Origin: a bacterium
GTDB taxonomy: Bacteria; Zhuqueibacterota; Zhuqueibacteria; Residuimicrobiales; Oceaniaggregativiventaceae
NCBI GenBank assembly: GCA_029565675.1
Contig: JAKQNP010000002.1
Coordinates: 1-64,000, forward strand
Length of the DNA: 64,000 bases
Direction of reading: 5' to 3'
Shown one piece after another: positions 54,562 through 63,477 of the stretch (the stretch's first letter is position 1; every line of letters begins with the position of its first letter). The position numbers and the translations under genes were made by a program. The notes beneath the pieces are model-generated. The model searched no databases, was not told where the DNA came from, and was given only the letters and a program-made list of their open reading frames with translations.

Positions 54562-56685
54562 ATGAGACATTCAGTTCACAAGCCAATGACGAGCGTTGTT
54601 TGGATGGCCGTACTGGCGGTTTTGCTGGCTTTTTCGACCGGCCGGGTGCTGGCGCAGGCAGTTTTACAGCTCAAAATCGGCACGCTGCAGAGTTGGTATT
54701 TTGAGCCCGGTTGCGAACCCGAAGAAGCTTTTCTCAAGATTCAGCAGACAGGTCTGGAATGGCCGGCTCTCTATGCCAATCAGGATCACCAGGCAGCCAA
54801 GGCGCTATGGATCGGCACCACCAATTTTACCGATCATCCCCAATACGGCGGTCTGACCTATGAAAACAAAGTGGTGCATTGTGGTCCGCGCGTCTGGGAT
54901 ACCCAGCGGGAAACCATCCCGATAGCGTTCAAGCTTTATGGCCGTTACGATCATCCCAGTGTCCTGGTCGATGGCCTTTCACAGGTCACAGAACTGATCA
55001 ATACCGAAGCCCTGGATGGGGTCGATGCCGATCTTATCGCCGATCGCGTGATCCACAATGTCGTCAATACCAGCATCGGCGTGACCATGACCCGGCGCAT
55101 TTATGCCTGGGGGCAGAAAGAGCACGATACCTATTTCATCTATGATTATGTCTTTAAAAATACCGGTAACATCGATGCAGATCCCGAAATCGAAATGCCG
55201 GGTAAAACCCTGACCGATGTGTGGTTCTTTTATCAGTATCGCTATGTCGGCGCTCGTGAAGGTACAGATTGGGCCATCAACAGCGCTCGCTGGGGCATCA
55301 ACCAGACGCTGAAGAATCTGGGCGAGTTCAAAGCTTCAGACAGCGAAGGCCCCTATATCTATCCGGGTGACTATGAGGACTATCTCAATGGTGTTGCCGG
55401 TGCCGATTCCATGCGCTGCACTTACGCCTGGATGGGCAGACACTCGGGGCTGCAATACGATGTGATCGGTTCACCGGACATCACCCACAAGACCGGCCGC
55501 CTGGGTACACCGGGTTTTGTCGGTTCCATCACTTTGCACGCCGACAAGTCTGCCAGCGATAAGACCGACAATCCGCGCCAACCGGCCACCACCACCTGGC
55601 AGCAGTCGGATGATCCGCCGACCCGAGCCAACAGCGCTTTTGACCGCGAACAGATGCGCCTGGAGTGGCAATGGATCACCCGCGGCCATCGCAAACCCCG
55701 CCATTATGAGCAGGTCGGCAGCGGATATCCGGACAAACTGGAAGGCACCCCGGGTGGTTTTTCCAATTGTATCGGCTATGGACCTTACACCCTGGCGCCA
55801 GGCGACAGCATTCACATCGTCATGGCTGAAGGAGTCAATGGGCTCAACCGACAGATGTGCGAAGATATCGGCAAACAGTGGTACGACGAATACAGCGGCA
55901 AGGTGAGCAGCGCCACTTATAACCTGCCGGATGGTTCGACCACCACCAACAAGGATGAATTCAAGAACGCCTGGGTGATGACCGGCGAAGACTCACTGCT
56001 CAAGGTTTTCAGCAAGGCCAGACAGAATTTCAGCAGCGGCTATTCCCTGGTTACCCCGCCCCCACCACCAGATCTTTTTGAGGTGAATTCCGGCGGCGAT
56101 CGCATTTTCCTCAGCTGGTCGAACAGCGCCGAGAGCGCAACGAATTTTGGCGGCTATCGGGTTTATCGCGCCATCGCCAAACCGGATACGACCTATGAAA
56201 TGATTTTTGAATGCGGTGAAGGTACCGCCAATCCTGTGGTCAACAATTTTGAAGACACCACGCCGATCCGTCAAGTCTCCTATTATTACTATGTGGTCAG
56301 CGTCGATGACAGCCCACAGAAACAGGAAAGCAGCTTGTTCTGGACGCAAACCATCGAGCCGGCCCGCTTGAAGCGGCAGGCAGGCGCCAGCCTGGAAGAC
56401 ATCCGCGTTGTGCCCAATCCGTTTATCGCCCGCAACAAGGAACTGCAATACCCCGGCGAGCCGGATAAAATCGCTTTTCTCGATATTCCCGGGCAATGTA
56501 CCATCCGGATCTATACGGAGCGCGGCGACTTGATCAAGACCATCGAGCACACCGACGGCAGCGGGGATCACGCCTGGAATTCGAACACCGACTATGGCCA
56601 GGTGGTGGTCAGCGGCATCTACATCGCCGTTTTTGAAACGCCGGATGGTCAAAGAGCGATTCGCAAGTTCGTCGTTATCCGTTGA
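54562..56685 (+). CDS. Secreted protein with fibronectin-like and T9SS/FlgD-like C-terminal domains
   Basis: A 707-residue exported protein, 27 bases after the TonB receptor. The signal peptide ends near residue 31 (STGRVLAQ). Residues about 40-500 form an unassigned beta-rich domain with many aromatic residues (YDYVFKNTGNIDADPEIEMP is typical of this group). A fibronectin-type domain (about 508-595, FLSWSNSAESATNFGGYRVY) is followed by a C-terminal FlgD/T9SS-like domain starting DIRVVPNPFIARNKEL (about 612) and ending GQRAIRKFVVIR. No catalytic motif is recognised. Its place beside the receptor suggests a surface partner, possibly taking the position SusD holds elsewhere, but this is speculation. 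Confidence 0.82.
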   Translation: MRHSVHKPMTSVVWMAVLAVLLAFSTGRVLAQAVLQLKIGTLQSWYFEPGCEPEEAFLKIQQTGLEWPALYANQDHQAAKALWIGTTNFTDHPQYGGLTYENKVVHCGPRVWDTQRETIPIAFKLYGRYDHPSVLVDGLSQVTELINTEALDGVDADLIADRVIHNVVNTSIGVTMTRRIYAWGQKEHDTYFIYDYVFKNTGNIDADPEIEMPGKTLTDVWFFYQYRYVGAREGTDWAINSARWGINQTLKNLGEFKASDSEGPYIYPGDYEDYLNGVAGADSMRCTYAWMGRHSGLQYDVIGSPDITHKTGRLGTPGFVGSITLHADKSASDKTDNPRQPATTTWQQSDDPPTRANSAFDREQMRLEWQWITRGHRKPRHYEQVGSGYPDKLEGTPGGFSNCIGYGPYTLAPGDSIHIVMAEGVNGLNRQMCEDIGKQWYDEYSGKVSSATYNLPDGSTTTNKDEFKNAWVMTGEDSLLKVFSKARQNFSSGYSLVTPPPPPDLFEVNSGGDRIFLSWSNSAESATNFGGYRVYRAIAKPDTTYEMIFECGEGTANPVVNNFEDTTPIRQVSYYYYVVSVDDSPQKQESSLFWTQTIEPARLKRQAGASLEDIRVVPNPFIARNKELQYPGEPDKIAFLDIPGQCTIRIYTERGDLIKTIEHTDGSGDHAWNSNTDYGQVVVSGIYIAVFETPDGQRAIRKFVVIR

Positions 56686-56720
56686 TGAGAGAGAAACCAA
56701 GTTCATTGAGGAGCTTTGAG

Positions 56721-57746
56721 ATGAAGAGAATCACGCACATTGCGTTGATAGCGGTTTTGGCGCTTGGCCTCTCCATTCCGGCTGTACAGGCGGAGAAAAA
56801 GCTGGCGCAAACCGGAATGCAATTTCTCAGCGTTGGCATCGATGCCCGAGCGACGGCCATGGGCGACGCCTATACGACCATCGATGCCGGCGCGAGCAGC
56901 ATCTTTTACAATCCGGCCTGTATGGCCCTGTTCAACACCACCCTGGATTTCACCGCATCCCAGATGACCTGGATCGCCGATATCAACTATTTTGCCGGCG
57001 CCCTCGCCTATCGGCCGAAACGCGGTCTCTATGGCGTATTGGGAATCAGTTTTGTGTCGGTGGACTATGGCGACTTTCTGGGCACCACGTTCAGTCGCCA
57101 GCTGGAAATCGGCTATGAAGACACCGGTGTTTTTTCTCCCAGCGCCATGGCCATCGGTGTTACATACGCCAATTCGCTTACCGATAGATTTTCCATAGGC
57201 GGCACCGTCAAAGCCGTCTATCAAGATCTCGGTTCGCATACGGTCGTTGTCGACGAACAGATGAAATATGATGACATCACCGAAGAGGATCTGACGTCGG
57301 AAAAATTCGATATGAGCGTGGCCGCGTTCGATTTCGGCACCTTTTATCGCACCGGTTTCAAAAGCCTGGTCTTCGGCATGTCGGTGCGCAATTTTTCCAA
57401 TGAAGTCGAATATGAAAAAGAGAGTTTTCAACTGCCGCTGACCTTTCGCATCGGTATTTCCGCCGATGTGCTCGACTTTCTTCCGTTTGACCTGGAGGGA
57501 CAATCCTTCATCGTGTCGATCGATGCCGCGCATCCGCGTTCTTTTCCCGAATATATCAGCATCGGCGGCGAATACAATTTATTGGACATTCTGTCTCTGC
57601 GTGCCGGCTATGTCGGCAATCAGGATGATTATGGGTTGACCGCCGGATTCGGCGTGCAAAAATACGGCGTTGGCATTCATTACAGCTATTCGCCGTTTGA
57701 TGTGTTCGACGATATCAGCAGGATTTCGGTACGTCTATCCTTGTAA
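56721..57746 (+). CDS. PorV/PorQ-family outer-membrane protein, copy 1
   Basis: A 341-residue barrel protein with a signal peptide (1-22). The family opening is AQTGMQFLSVGIDARATAMG followed by SSIFYNPACMALFN and SQMTWIADINYF, as in PorV and UPF0164/PorQ-like proteins. The C-terminus (YGVGIHYSYSPFDVFDDISR...VRLSL) is a final barrel strand. In T9SS, PorV shuttles cargo at the outer membrane; this copy lies among cargo genes. Start at 56721 follows GAGGAGCTTTGAG; an earlier in-frame ATG overlapping the upstream stop lacks a signal peptide directly after it. Confidence 0.88.
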   Translation: MKRITHIALIAVLALGLSIPAVQAEKKLAQTGMQFLSVGIDARATAMGDAYTTIDAGASSIFYNPACMALFNTTLDFTASQMTWIADINYFAGALAYRPKRGLYGVLGISFVSVDYGDFLGTTFSRQLEIGYEDTGVFSPSAMAIGVTYANSLTDRFSIGGTVKAVYQDLGSHTVVVDEQMKYDDITEEDLTSEKFDMSVAAFDFGTFYRTGFKSLVFGMSVRNFSNEVEYEKESFQLPLTFRIGISADVLDFLPFDLEGQSFIVSIDAAHPRSFPEYISIGGEYNLLDILSLRAGYVGNQDDYGLTAGFGVQKYGVGIHYSYSPFDVFDDISRISVRLSL

Positions 57747-57906
57747 GAAACAGGCGGCAGCGATTGCCGTCGATTATAATCCCGTTCGGCCGACCGGTCG
57801 ACAAACCCCGATGCCTCCGTACACCGCAATCGGGAGGTGATGCAACATCGACCAGGACGATTCGGTCGCTTTCGAATAAGGGGAAAAATGTGAGGGAAAA
57901 CCTATT

Positions 57907-59151
57907 ATGAAAACGATTGACAATGCCGTGAGACTTTTGCTCAGTCTGGGCCTGGCACTGCTGGTATTCGTCGGATGCGAAAACGACTATCCGGACAGTG
58001 TCTTTGACCCCAATGCCGAAGGAACGACGGCACCGACCATCAGCGAGGTCAATGCACAGCCGACATATAACGGCAGCATCATGGCAGGCCTTTCGGTCGT
58101 GACCCTGAGCGGGCAAAACTTTTCTGCAGTAGCGGAAGAAAATTTTGTCTACTTTAACGATTTTCGTGCGCAGGTGCTGAACGCCTCAGCCACACAGGTG
58201 CAGGTGTTGGCGCCAGGAAACGCCATCGGCGACAGCGTGCGCTTGCGCACCACCGTGTTCGGCTCGGAATTTTTTACCGATTTGATCTATTTGAAAATCA
58301 TTCCCACTGTGCAGGAGCACGGCACGTTTGTCTCCACCGATATCGGGATCAGGGTGGCTGCAGATATTGATGAGAATGTCTATGTGGGAATGCGCGCGAA
58401 CATGATTAAAAAAATCGATCCCTTGGGCGAAACCATTGAATGGGCTGCCAAACCCATCATCAACGGCAACGACATGAAAATGGGCCCGGGCAATCTCCTC
58501 TACATGAGTTTCGTTATTCCCCCCCGCGTACGCATCCTGGCGCGTTTCAAACCCGACGGCACTGAAGAGTCGCGTATCAGCGTTGGCAAGGCACCTATGG
58601 GATTCGATTTTGATGAAGCCGACAACGGTTGGGTGGCTGGCACCAATTATCTGATGCTGGTCAGACCCAACGGCACAAGCGCAGATGCGATGCAACTGCC
58701 GGCCAATCTCGGCCCTGTTCGAGTTTTCAATGGTTATGTCTATGCCGGCGCCTACAACGCTGCCAGCCAGGAACAAAAAATATGGAAGTGTCAGATTCAG
58801 GGCGAAGCGCTCGGTGCACCTGAAGAAGTGCTGTCACTAACGGCTTCTGATTGGCTCGAGGGAAAAGAGATCAAATCGATCACCTTTTCCGCCAGCGGTG
58901 ATATGCTTCTCGGCACCACTCATCACAACGGTCTATTCCGCTATCGCGAATCTGACGGCAGTCACCAGGCTGTCTATTCCAATTTGCTCGGTTCTCCTGC
59001 CGGGACGGTGGTCTCTTACGAGTCGATTACCTGGGGAAACGATGTGTTTCTCTATGCAATTCAAAAATTTGGCAGCGAGCCGTCAGAGACCTTCAAATTG
59101 TGGAAAATAAACATGCTTGAGCAAGGAGCACCCTACTACGGACGAAATTAA
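57907..59151 (+). CDS. IPT/TIG-domain lipoprotein
   Basis: A 414-residue exported protein with a lipobox (VFVGC, Cys24), so a lipoprotein. An IPT/TIG immunoglobulin-like domain spans about 40-130 (PTISEVNAQPTYNGSIMAGL, VVTLSGQNFSA). The remainder (about 140-414) looks like an NHL/SMP-30-like beta-propeller with strands such as IAADIDENVYVG-type repeats (actual text VAADIDENVYVGMRANMIKK, GFDFDEADNGWVAGTNYLML). SusE/SusF-like or SGBP-like carbohydrate binding on the outer membrane is a reasonable guess from the TonB receptor context. 160 bases separate it from the PorV-like gene. Confidence 0.82.
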   Translation: MKTIDNAVRLLLSLGLALLVFVGCENDYPDSVFDPNAEGTTAPTISEVNAQPTYNGSIMAGLSVVTLSGQNFSAVAEENFVYFNDFRAQVLNASATQVQVLAPGNAIGDSVRLRTTVFGSEFFTDLIYLKIIPTVQEHGTFVSTDIGIRVAADIDENVYVGMRANMIKKIDPLGETIEWAAKPIINGNDMKMGPGNLLYMSFVIPPRVRILARFKPDGTEESRISVGKAPMGFDFDEADNGWVAGTNYLMLVRPNGTSADAMQLPANLGPVRVFNGYVYAGAYNAASQEQKIWKCQIQGEALGAPEEVLSLTASDWLEGKEIKSITFSASGDMLLGTTHHNGLFRYRESDGSHQAVYSNLLGSPAGTVVSYESITWGNDVFLYAIQKFGSEPSETFKLWKINMLEQGAPYYGRN

Positions 59152-59226
59152 ATCGGAAAGGAGGTGAGCGGATCCATCTTTTTTTTGCTCAATCAAACAA
59201 CTTAAAAATGAACCGAGGAGGGAAAG

Positions 59227-61413
59227 ATGAAGAAACTTTTTGTTACCGTACTGGTTCTGCTCGTCGCCGTGCCCGCGATGGCTATCGAGTGGAAAGAAGC
59301 GACCATCGAATACGCTTATGAAGCGATCTTTGATTCCGCTGCCGGTTGCCACGGTGTGGCTGTCGACAAATACGGACGCGTGTGGTCAGCCAACTATTAC
59401 GATCCGATCCGCATTATGGATGCCGACGGCAACCTGGTTGCGACCATCGACTCGCTGCTGGTGCCTGGACTGGGCGAAGGTGGCGCTGCCGGCTGGCGCA
59501 AGACCAACACCAATGCGCGCGGCATCGAAGTGGATTTGAACGGGAATATGGTCTATGCCAACGGCGGTTGGGTGATCAACATCAATGTCGACAGCTATGA
59601 TGTGATCGCTGCCTATCCGATGCCCGCCGGCAGTGTGGCGGGACCGGCTATCGATGCGGATGGTTTTATCTACGTCGGACAAGTGGTCGGCGCAAATCCG
59701 ATTCTCGTTATTGATCCGGCCGACTATTCTTTGGCCGGTCAATACCAACTGACCAATGTCCCGGGTTACACTCGCGATCTGCAGGTCAGCGATGATGGTT
59801 CGGCCATCTACATGGGTGATATTTCAGGCTCAAAGGATGGCATTCAGGTTCATACGACAGAGGACTATATCACCTACGTCAATACCGACAGCCTTTTCGT
59901 CGACGTCGATGGCGATACCATCTTTTCGGCTCAGAAAACCGCTCTAGACTGGGATCCGATGGGGCGTCTGTGGGTTTCGATGGACGATGCCTATGCCGCT
60001 GTCGGCGCACCTCAGCTGGTCAACGCGCTCGTGGTGTTCGATTTCAGCACCGAACAGTACGGATACGTGTGGATGCCCGATCCAGGCGAAGACAAATATA
60101 ACGGTCCTCGTGGTGTTGCTTTCAGCGAAGACGGCGAAACCGCTTATGTTGGTGGTTTTAACGGCAACGTCGTGTACAAATACGTCAAGACCGCGATGGG
60201 CCCGGTATCTGAGTGGAAAGAGGTTCCCTCGGGTTGGGAATATGTGGCGATTTTCGATTCGTCGCACGGAAGCCACGGTGTGGCCGTTGACAAGTACGAC
60301 CGTCTGTGGTCAGCCAATTACTACGATCCGATCCGCATCATCGATGCCGAGGGCAACCTGGTCAAAACCATCGACTCGCTGTTGGTTCCTGGAGCAGGTG
60401 CGGATGGCTCTGCTGCCTGGTTAGCGACCAACACCAATGCCCGCGGTATCGAGGTCGACCCGAATGGCAATATCGTCTATTGCCGCGGCGGTCGCCTCAT
60501 CAATATCGATGTCGACACCTATGAAGTCCTTGCTGCCTATGCCATGCCTGCTGGCAGTGTGGCTGGTGTGGGAATTGACTCCGAAGGTTTTATCTATACC
60601 GGGCAGGTGGTGGGCACGAACCCGATCCTGGTTATCGATCCGGCGGACTATTCGTTGGCCGCACAGTACACGCTGACCAACGTGCCTTCCTACACGCGCG
60701 ATATCCAGGTCAATTCCGATGGTTCGGCGATCTATGTGGGCGATATCGGTGACAATTCCAACCCCATCAAGATCCACACGACCACCGACTATATCACCTA
60801 CCAATACACCGACAGCCTGTACAGCGACAACAAGGGCAAATTGATCTTCAAGACCATGAAAACGGCGCTGGATTGGGATCGAGACGGCAAATTGTGGATC
60901 TCGCAGGATGCTGCCTATGCCCCGGCTGGTCCGGATCAGAAGATCAACAGCCTGGTTGCCTTTGATTTCGAAAAGAAAGAGTACAGCTATACCATGATGC
61001 CGGATCCGGGCGAATCCAACTATACCGGACCTCGCGGTGTGGCCTTCAGCCAGGACGGCAACACCGCCTATTCTGGCGTCTACAACGGCTATGTGATCTA
61101 CAAGTTCGTCTACAATCCGGTTTCCGTCAGAGATCGGGAAACTCTGCCGATCGATTTTGAGCTCGGCCAGAATTATCCGAACCCGTTCAACCCGACGACC
61201 ACTATTCCGTTTACTCTTAAAAATGACGGAAGCGTCGAATTGACGGTTTTTGACATCACCGGACGCCAGGTGGCCAAATTGGTCGATGACCAGATGACGG
61301 CAGGGTCGCATTCCGTGACTTTTGATGCCACCATGCAGGCGACAGGCATGTACTATTACCGCCTCAATGTCAACGGCCAGATGTTGACCAAAAAAATGCT
61401 GTTCGTCAAATAA
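59227..61413 (+). CDS. T9SS cargo: tandemly duplicated beta-propeller protein
   Basis: A 728-residue secreted protein. Signal peptide 1-19. Two homologous halves, about residues 21-328 and 329-636, repeat with a period of 308 residues; both contain HGVAVDKY, the identical WSANYYDPIRI, TNTNARGIEVD, the identical NPILVIDPADYSLA, KTALDWD and the identical YTGPRGVAFS-type ending (first copy YNGPRGVAFS). They are probably propeller domains. The C-terminal sorting domain starts FELGQNYPNPFNPTTTIPF (about 643) and ends MYYYRLNVNGQMLTKKM. GGAGG lies ahead of the start. A strong terminator follows, ending the cluster that begins with the TonB receptor or the TIG lipoprotein. Ligand binding rather than catalysis is inferred. 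Confidence 0.9.
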   Translation: MKKLFVTVLVLLVAVPAMAIEWKEATIEYAYEAIFDSAAGCHGVAVDKYGRVWSANYYDPIRIMDADGNLVATIDSLLVPGLGEGGAAGWRKTNTNARGIEVDLNGNMVYANGGWVININVDSYDVIAAYPMPAGSVAGPAIDADGFIYVGQVVGANPILVIDPADYSLAGQYQLTNVPGYTRDLQVSDDGSAIYMGDISGSKDGIQVHTTEDYITYVNTDSLFVDVDGDTIFSAQKTALDWDPMGRLWVSMDDAYAAVGAPQLVNALVVFDFSTEQYGYVWMPDPGEDKYNGPRGVAFSEDGETAYVGGFNGNVVYKYVKTAMGPVSEWKEVPSGWEYVAIFDSSHGSHGVAVDKYDRLWSANYYDPIRIIDAEGNLVKTIDSLLVPGAGADGSAAWLATNTNARGIEVDPNGNIVYCRGGRLINIDVDTYEVLAAYAMPAGSVAGVGIDSEGFIYTGQVVGTNPILVIDPADYSLAAQYTLTNVPSYTRDIQVNSDGSAIYVGDIGDNSNPIKIHTTTDYITYQYTDSLYSDNKGKLIFKTMKTALDWDRDGKLWISQDAAYAPAGPDQKINSLVAFDFEKKEYSYTMMPDPGESNYTGPRGVAFSQDGNTAYSGVYNGYVIYKFVYNPVSVRDRETLPIDFELGQNYPNPFNPTTTIPFTLKNDGSVELTVFDITGRQVAKLVDDQMTAGSHSVTFDATMQATGMYYYRLNVNGQMLTKKMLFVK

Positions 61414-61436
61414 CTCTCTTTTGGACCAGCAATCGG

Positions 61437-61472
61437 CCGGACCGATCTTGATCGATCGGTCCGGTTTTTTTT
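61437..61472 (+). terminator. Intrinsic terminator after the propeller T9SS cargo gene
   Basis: CCGGACCGATC (61437-61447) pairs perfectly with 61454-61464 around a 6-base loop, followed by eight T. Confidence 0.93.
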
Positions 61473-61577
61473 ATCTTTTTGGCGCCTTTTTCAACCAGGT
61501 GTTTTGGAACGTTGTTGCCATAGGCGTGGAATACAGATCTTTGAGGATTTTGTCCTACACCAGAAGAGGTTTGAGCT

Positions 61578-63041
61578 TTGCGGAAAAGAATAGGAAAGAT
61601 TTGCAGCGCCGGACTTTTTGTGGTATTTTTTGCATCATTTTCGCCGATTTACAGCCAGCCGGAAGATTGGCGAGCCAATTTACCAGAACCTGTTTTGGCG
61701 GACGAGCCAGGATGGATTGCTCTCTATTACGAAACATGGCGGTTGGCTGACATGAACCGCATCCAGACGCCGGCCGGCTGGGCAATCGGCGACTGCCGCA
61801 AGGCTGGAACCCTGACTTCCTGGGCGCAGGCGTTTGTGGCGGGATTCGGCAAATACCTGCAAAACGCCCATCCACAGATCGATCACCCGATGGATGGCCT
61901 GGACGCTTTTTATGCTCTGCAGGAACCAGACGGCACAATCCCTTTAATCCTGGATGAGCCGAATCAAAACCGCATCCAGATGCCGATTTTTGCCTGGGCG
62001 GAATGGCAGTACTATCTGCAAACCAGCGATCTCGACCGGTTGCGGCAAATATTGCCGGTGCTGGACCGCTTTTATGGTGCTGTCAAGAGACTGCACGGCA
62101 CGCAAGCGGGACCCTATACCAGCGGCTATGCAGGCAACGGCATGAGCAATCGACCGCTCGGCACGCGGCTGATCGATCTGACCGCACAGCAAGCTCTGAA
62201 CGCCTACCTGCTGAACAAGATGGCCGTGCAATGCGGCGAGCCGAAATTGGCACAAAAATATGAACGCGAACACGTTTTTCTGTCCCGGGCCATCAACTCG
62301 ATGATGTGGAACGACGATGATCGATTCTATGGCGATCTGATCCGCGATATTTTGCCGATCAACCACTGGAGCATCGCCGGCTATTGGCCGCTCTTGGCCC
62401 GGGTTGCCGAAAAAAAACATGTCGCCGGCTTGCTCGCCGCTCTACAGGATCCGACCAATTTCAACACGCCGCACCGCATCCCAACCCTGGGCAAACATTC
62501 CATCGACTATTCCCCGCACGGCGATTTCTGGCGCGGCTCGGTTTATCCGCCGATGAATTATATGGTCATCAAAGGATTGGATGCCAATGGCCTCACGCAA
62601 CAAGCCACAGAGATTGCTGAAAACCATTTGTTGGCGATCTATCTCACCACTATCTCATATGGAATGCTGTATGAGAGCTACCATCAGGCCACCCTCTACT
62701 ATCCCAGCAATCGCAGCCGGGTCGATTTCGTCGGATGGACGGGCCTGAGCACCATCGCCTTGCTGATCGAAAATGTGATCGGCGTCCAGGTCAACGCTCC
62801 AGAGCAGTTGATTCGCTGGGTTCTGCACCGCAATGACCAACACGGGATCAAGAATCTCCGCTGGGGACCGGATTGCGCTTTTCGCGCCGATCTGTTGGCA
62901 CAAGCGCGGCAAGCGGGTGATCCTTCCTATCGAATCTTCGCAAAAGGAAATACCGACTTTACTCTGGAATTGATTTGCGACAATCAAAGCAAGCGCTATA
63001 AAATATCTGCAGAAAAAGAGCGGGAAATCCATTTTCCCTAG
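61578..63041 (+). CDS. Exported GH63/MGH1-like (alpha/alpha)6 glycoside hydrolase
   Basis: A 487-residue protein with a signal peptide (1-26, ending IYSQ). Sequence features of the mannosylglycerate hydrolase/GH63-like six-hairpin fold are present: GTLTSWAQAFVAGFGKYLQN, YALQEPDGTIPL, PIFAWAEWQYYLQTSDLDRL, INSMMWNDDDRFYGDL, GDFWRGSVYPPMNYMVIKGL, and VDFVGWTGLSTIALLIENVI near the end. In this fold one acid lies in the centre and one in the C-terminal third. Substrate (an alpha-glucoside or similar) is not determined. The start is the TTG at 61578 with AAGAGG upstream. It follows a terminator, so it has a separate promoter, not located. Confidence 0.8.
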   Translation: MRKRIGKICSAGLFVVFFASFSPIYSQPEDWRANLPEPVLADEPGWIALYYETWRLADMNRIQTPAGWAIGDCRKAGTLTSWAQAFVAGFGKYLQNAHPQIDHPMDGLDAFYALQEPDGTIPLILDEPNQNRIQMPIFAWAEWQYYLQTSDLDRLRQILPVLDRFYGAVKRLHGTQAGPYTSGYAGNGMSNRPLGTRLIDLTAQQALNAYLLNKMAVQCGEPKLAQKYEREHVFLSRAINSMMWNDDDRFYGDLIRDILPINHWSIAGYWPLLARVAEKKHVAGLLAALQDPTNFNTPHRIPTLGKHSIDYSPHGDFWRGSVYPPMNYMVIKGLDANGLTQQATEIAENHLLAIYLTTISYGMLYESYHQATLYYPSNRSRVDFVGWTGLSTIALLIENVIGVQVNAPEQLIRWVLHRNDQHGIKNLRWGPDCAFRADLLAQARQAGDPSYRIFAKGNTDFTLELICDNQSKRYKISAEKEREIHFP

Positions 63042-63130
63042 TTGAAGATTATGGCCGAATCTGGAGAAAGATAAAAAGCCATAAACCACTATAAATAAAC
63101 TAAATAAGAAGGATGTTGCTAAAATAAATC

Positions 63131-63159
63131 TTGACTTTTTGCAGCAAATAGGCTAAGCT
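63131..63159 (+). promoter_or_regulatory. Promoter of the second PorV-like gene (shared type)
   Basis: TTGACT (63131-63136), 17 bases, TAAGCT (63154-63159). The core ATCTTGACTTTTTGC and the TAAGCT box with identical spacing are also found at 51213-51244 ahead of the TonB receptor. Confidence 0.65.
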
Positions 63160-63315
63160 TAATAAGGATGCACCCTGTTGCTGGATTTCATTTAATAAAT
63201 CAAATCAAAAAAGGCTCTGTTTGCACAAAAACATGGATTATCGATTCAACAGGCAAGCAATGCTGTTCGGGGAGTATCGGGTTGCTGTGCTTTTTAAGCG
63301 GAACTATTCATCCCT

Positions 63316-63340
63316 GGATTCGGTCTGAAGCACCGAATCC
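63316..63340. repeat. Palindromic element, copy 3
   Basis: GGATTCGGT (63316-63324) and ACCGAATCC (63332-63340) with a 7-base centre. On the minus strand it reads GGATTCGGTGCTTCAGACCG, close to the core of copy 2. It lies in the leader of the second PorV-like gene, about 140 bases before the start. Confidence 0.75.
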
Positions 63341-63477
63341 CCAATAAACACAGCAAGGTATTTGCACCAGGCGAATGGAAACGGTTCTTGCTGCAAATGC
63401 AATAAAGACAACATAATAGATATCGATGGATTCTGTTGGCACAGAACCCGGATCATCAAAGAAAGAATGGTAGGCCG

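Larger units (their letters stand above)
63042..63477. other. Intergenic region and long leader of the second PorV-like gene
   Basis: 436 bases with no supported gene. It holds the promoter at 63131-63159 and the palindromic element at 63316-63340; the predicted leader is about 310 bases. Confidence 0.6.
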
